Of a stretch of 64,000 nucleotides of DNA, positions 62,483 through 64,000 are shown one piece after another. The stretch covers positions 1-64,000 of the forward strand of contig JAGZSY010000008.1 in the NCBI GenBank assembly GCA_018380885.1, read 5' to 3'. The notes beneath the pieces were generated by a model. It did no database searches. It saw nothing but the letters and a program-made list of their open reading frames with translations, and was not told where the DNA came from. Within the stretch, counting starts at the first letter, position 1; each line of letters begins with the position of its first letter. This stretch comes from Enterocloster asparagiformis. Lineage in GTDB: Bacteria; Bacillota; Clostridia; Lachnospirales; Lachnospiraceae. The position numbers and the translations under genes are program-made.

Positions 62483-63961
62483 GTGGCTGAAAAAAAAGCT
62501 GTGAAAGAGAAAGGTTCATCGCTGCAGTATTTTCATATTGCGGTTTCGATTGTGTTAATGTTCGGGTTTGGGTATCTGCCGCCGTTCTCCACCGTGACGC
62601 CGGTGGGAATGAAGCTGTTGGGAATCTTCCTGGGGGTGATTTACGGTTACTCCACCTGTGATATCATATGGCCCTCGCTGGTGGCCATCATAGCCTTCGG
62701 CCTGAGCGGGTACCCGGCCAACATGGCGGCGGGCATCACATCCATGATGGGAAGCTCCCTCGTATTCCAGGTGATCACCCAGTACTTTACGGCCGGCGCC
62801 ATCGTGATTTACGGCGTAGGCAAATGGTTTGTCCGCAAGACGCTGTCCCAGAAGGTTTTCATGGGCCGGCCGCTTCTGTACACCTGGTGCTTTATGTTTG
62901 TATTTATGTGGTCCTGCATTGTGCTGGAGACAATCCCAATGTTCCTGCTGCTCTACGGCATCTGGAACGATATTGCGGATTCCTGCGGCTACGAGAAGGA
63001 CAGCACCTTCCGCTACTATGGGTTCGGAGGAATCCTGGTGTCCCTGCTTCTGGGCGTTTCCATGATGCCCTACAAGAGCTGGCAGCTGGGTTTGGCCACA
63101 AGCTGGGCCAATGTGACGGGGGTGAAAATCAATCTGGGCCAGATGCTCTGCTGTACCTCCATCATCGGTACGGTTGTGATCACCGCCTACGTCCTTTTGG
63201 GCGCGAAGCTCTTCAACGTGGATTTCAGCGCAATGAAAGCCTTTGACGTCAACAAGCTGGGGGAGGAGAGCAAGGTTCTTAGGCCGCGGGCCAAGCGCAT
63301 TATGGCCGTCTACTTTGTCACGGTGCTGCTTTCCCTGTACGCGGGCACGTTTTCCGGCACCGCGCTCACCAGCTTTATCGAAAAAACGCTGACCGTCTCG
63401 GGGCTGTTCTGTCTGTGCACCGCGATTCTGCTGATCATCCCCGGAGGGGAACACGACGGCAAGCCCGCCATTATTTTCGACGATATCAAGCACAGCGACG
63501 CGGCCGTCAGCTGGCCGGTTATCTTTATGTGCGCGGTTACGATTCCCCTGGCCAGCGCGCTGACAACCGAGGCCACGGGCATCCTGCCCTGGCTGAGCGA
63601 TGTCTTTACCCCGGTGTTCGCGGGCCGCAGCCCGGTGTTTATTATGATTTTAACCATTGTCCTGATGGTATTCCTGACCAACGTGGGCTCCAATATCGCC
63701 CTCGGAAACGCCATGATCCCGGTGATCAGCCCGTTTATTCTGGCCTCGGGCGTGAATCCCATGTTTTTCGGCTGCGCGCTGGTCTATGCGGCCAACATCG
63801 GCATCTTCCTGCCGGGCTCCTCGGCTCCGGCCTCCATATTCCACGGCCGCAGCGAGATACCCAACGTGAAGCTGCGCAACAAGGCTACCATGCTGGGCAT
63901 CGGCTTGCACACGCTGGTATCCTGCATTGTTTACACCGCGGCGTTTCTGATCACAAACTGA
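62483..63961 (+). CDS. SLC13/DASS-like organic acid permease
   Basis: 492 residues, GTG start after AAAGGAGAG. Eleven or so helices in two halves. GFGYLPPFSTVTPVGMKLLG at the start and the C-terminal NVGSNIALGNAMIPVISPFI then GIFLPGSSAPASIFHG are the substrate- and sodium-site regions of the divalent anion/sodium symporter superfamily. It should import a di- or tricarboxylate for the two enzymes encoded before it. The operon may continue beyond the window end, where GGAGGAATTG precedes a possible next start. Confidence 0.87.
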   Translation: MAEKKAVKEKGSSLQYFHIAVSIVLMFGFGYLPPFSTVTPVGMKLLGIFLGVIYGYSTCDIIWPSLVAIIAFGLSGYPANMAAGITSMMGSSLVFQVITQYFTAGAIVIYGVGKWFVRKTLSQKVFMGRPLLYTWCFMFVFMWSCIVLETIPMFLLLYGIWNDIADSCGYEKDSTFRYYGFGGILVSLLLGVSMMPYKSWQLGLATSWANVTGVKINLGQMLCCTSIIGTVVITAYVLLGAKLFNVDFSAMKAFDVNKLGEESKVLRPRAKRIMAVYFVTVLLSLYAGTFSGTALTSFIEKTLTVSGLFCLCTAILLIIPGGEHDGKPAIIFDDIKHSDAAVSWPVIFMCAVTIPLASALTTEATGILPWLSDVFTPVFAGRSPVFIMILTIVLMVFLTNVGSNIALGNAMIPVISPFILASGVNPMFFGCALVYAANIGIFLPGSSAPASIFHGRSEIPNVKLRNKATMLGIGLHTLVSCIVYTAAFLITN

Positions 63962-64000
63962 TGCGCGGCGAATCACTATATGGCAGATCGGAGGAATTGA

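Overview
The window looks like a chromosomal segment of a Gram-positive gut Clostridium-class bacterium, most likely Lachnospiraceae (Enterocloster/Hungatella-like). The evidence is AGGAGG-type ribosome sites, SLH and LysM anchoring, YesM/YesN regulation, GHKL/LytTR signalling, tripartite tricarboxylate transport, DUF503 and GlpP. Organism identity is inferred from gene content only. No rRNA, tRNA or CRISPR array was seen.

Positions 1-5100 and 15000-25600 are accessory DNA. They hold many small genes, mostly on the minus strand: DUF3139, DUF4177, HEAT-like, DUF3795, SRPBCC, CPCC, SMI1/KNR4 and several unrecognised families. Between them lie C-terminal scraps of other genes, frameshifted pseudogenes and a recurring intergenic motif, as expected of a reshuffled immunity-type gene island. 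A higher-GC block at 5127-14955 sits inside it. That block carries a GHKL/LytTR two-component system, small Cys-containing ORFs, and a 2400-residue surface protein with Thr-Glu-Pro repeats, Gly-rich repeats, EF-hand-like loops, three SLH domains and a LysM. The island also has a MATE transporter behind a leader-peptide/attenuator region and a GGDEF-EAL-GGDEF protein.

Positions 25640-33904 form an acid catabolism locus. A LysR regulator diverges from an operon of a beta-propeller-like protein, a UlaG-like lactonase, TctC/TctB/TctA transporter genes, a DUF1537 acid-sugar kinase and a class II aldolase. Positions 34177-44235 form a uronate-glycan locus: YesM/YesN, a sugar ABC transporter, a heparinase II/III-like lyase and a GH88 hydrolase.

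Positions 44459-49732 hold an unrecognised helical-repeat protein, an immunity/LRR-like protein, a GNAT enzyme, DUF503 and an orphan GlpP. Positions 49958-56520 encode a two-gene membrane system: a von Willebrand A protein and a multi-TM protein ending in a zinc ribbon. A second MATE transporter follows. Positions 58520-63961 hold a CdaR-type regulator and an operon of an MmgE/PrpD protein, an opine-dehydrogenase-like enzyme and an SLC13/DASS-like permease, probably for an organic acid not identified here.
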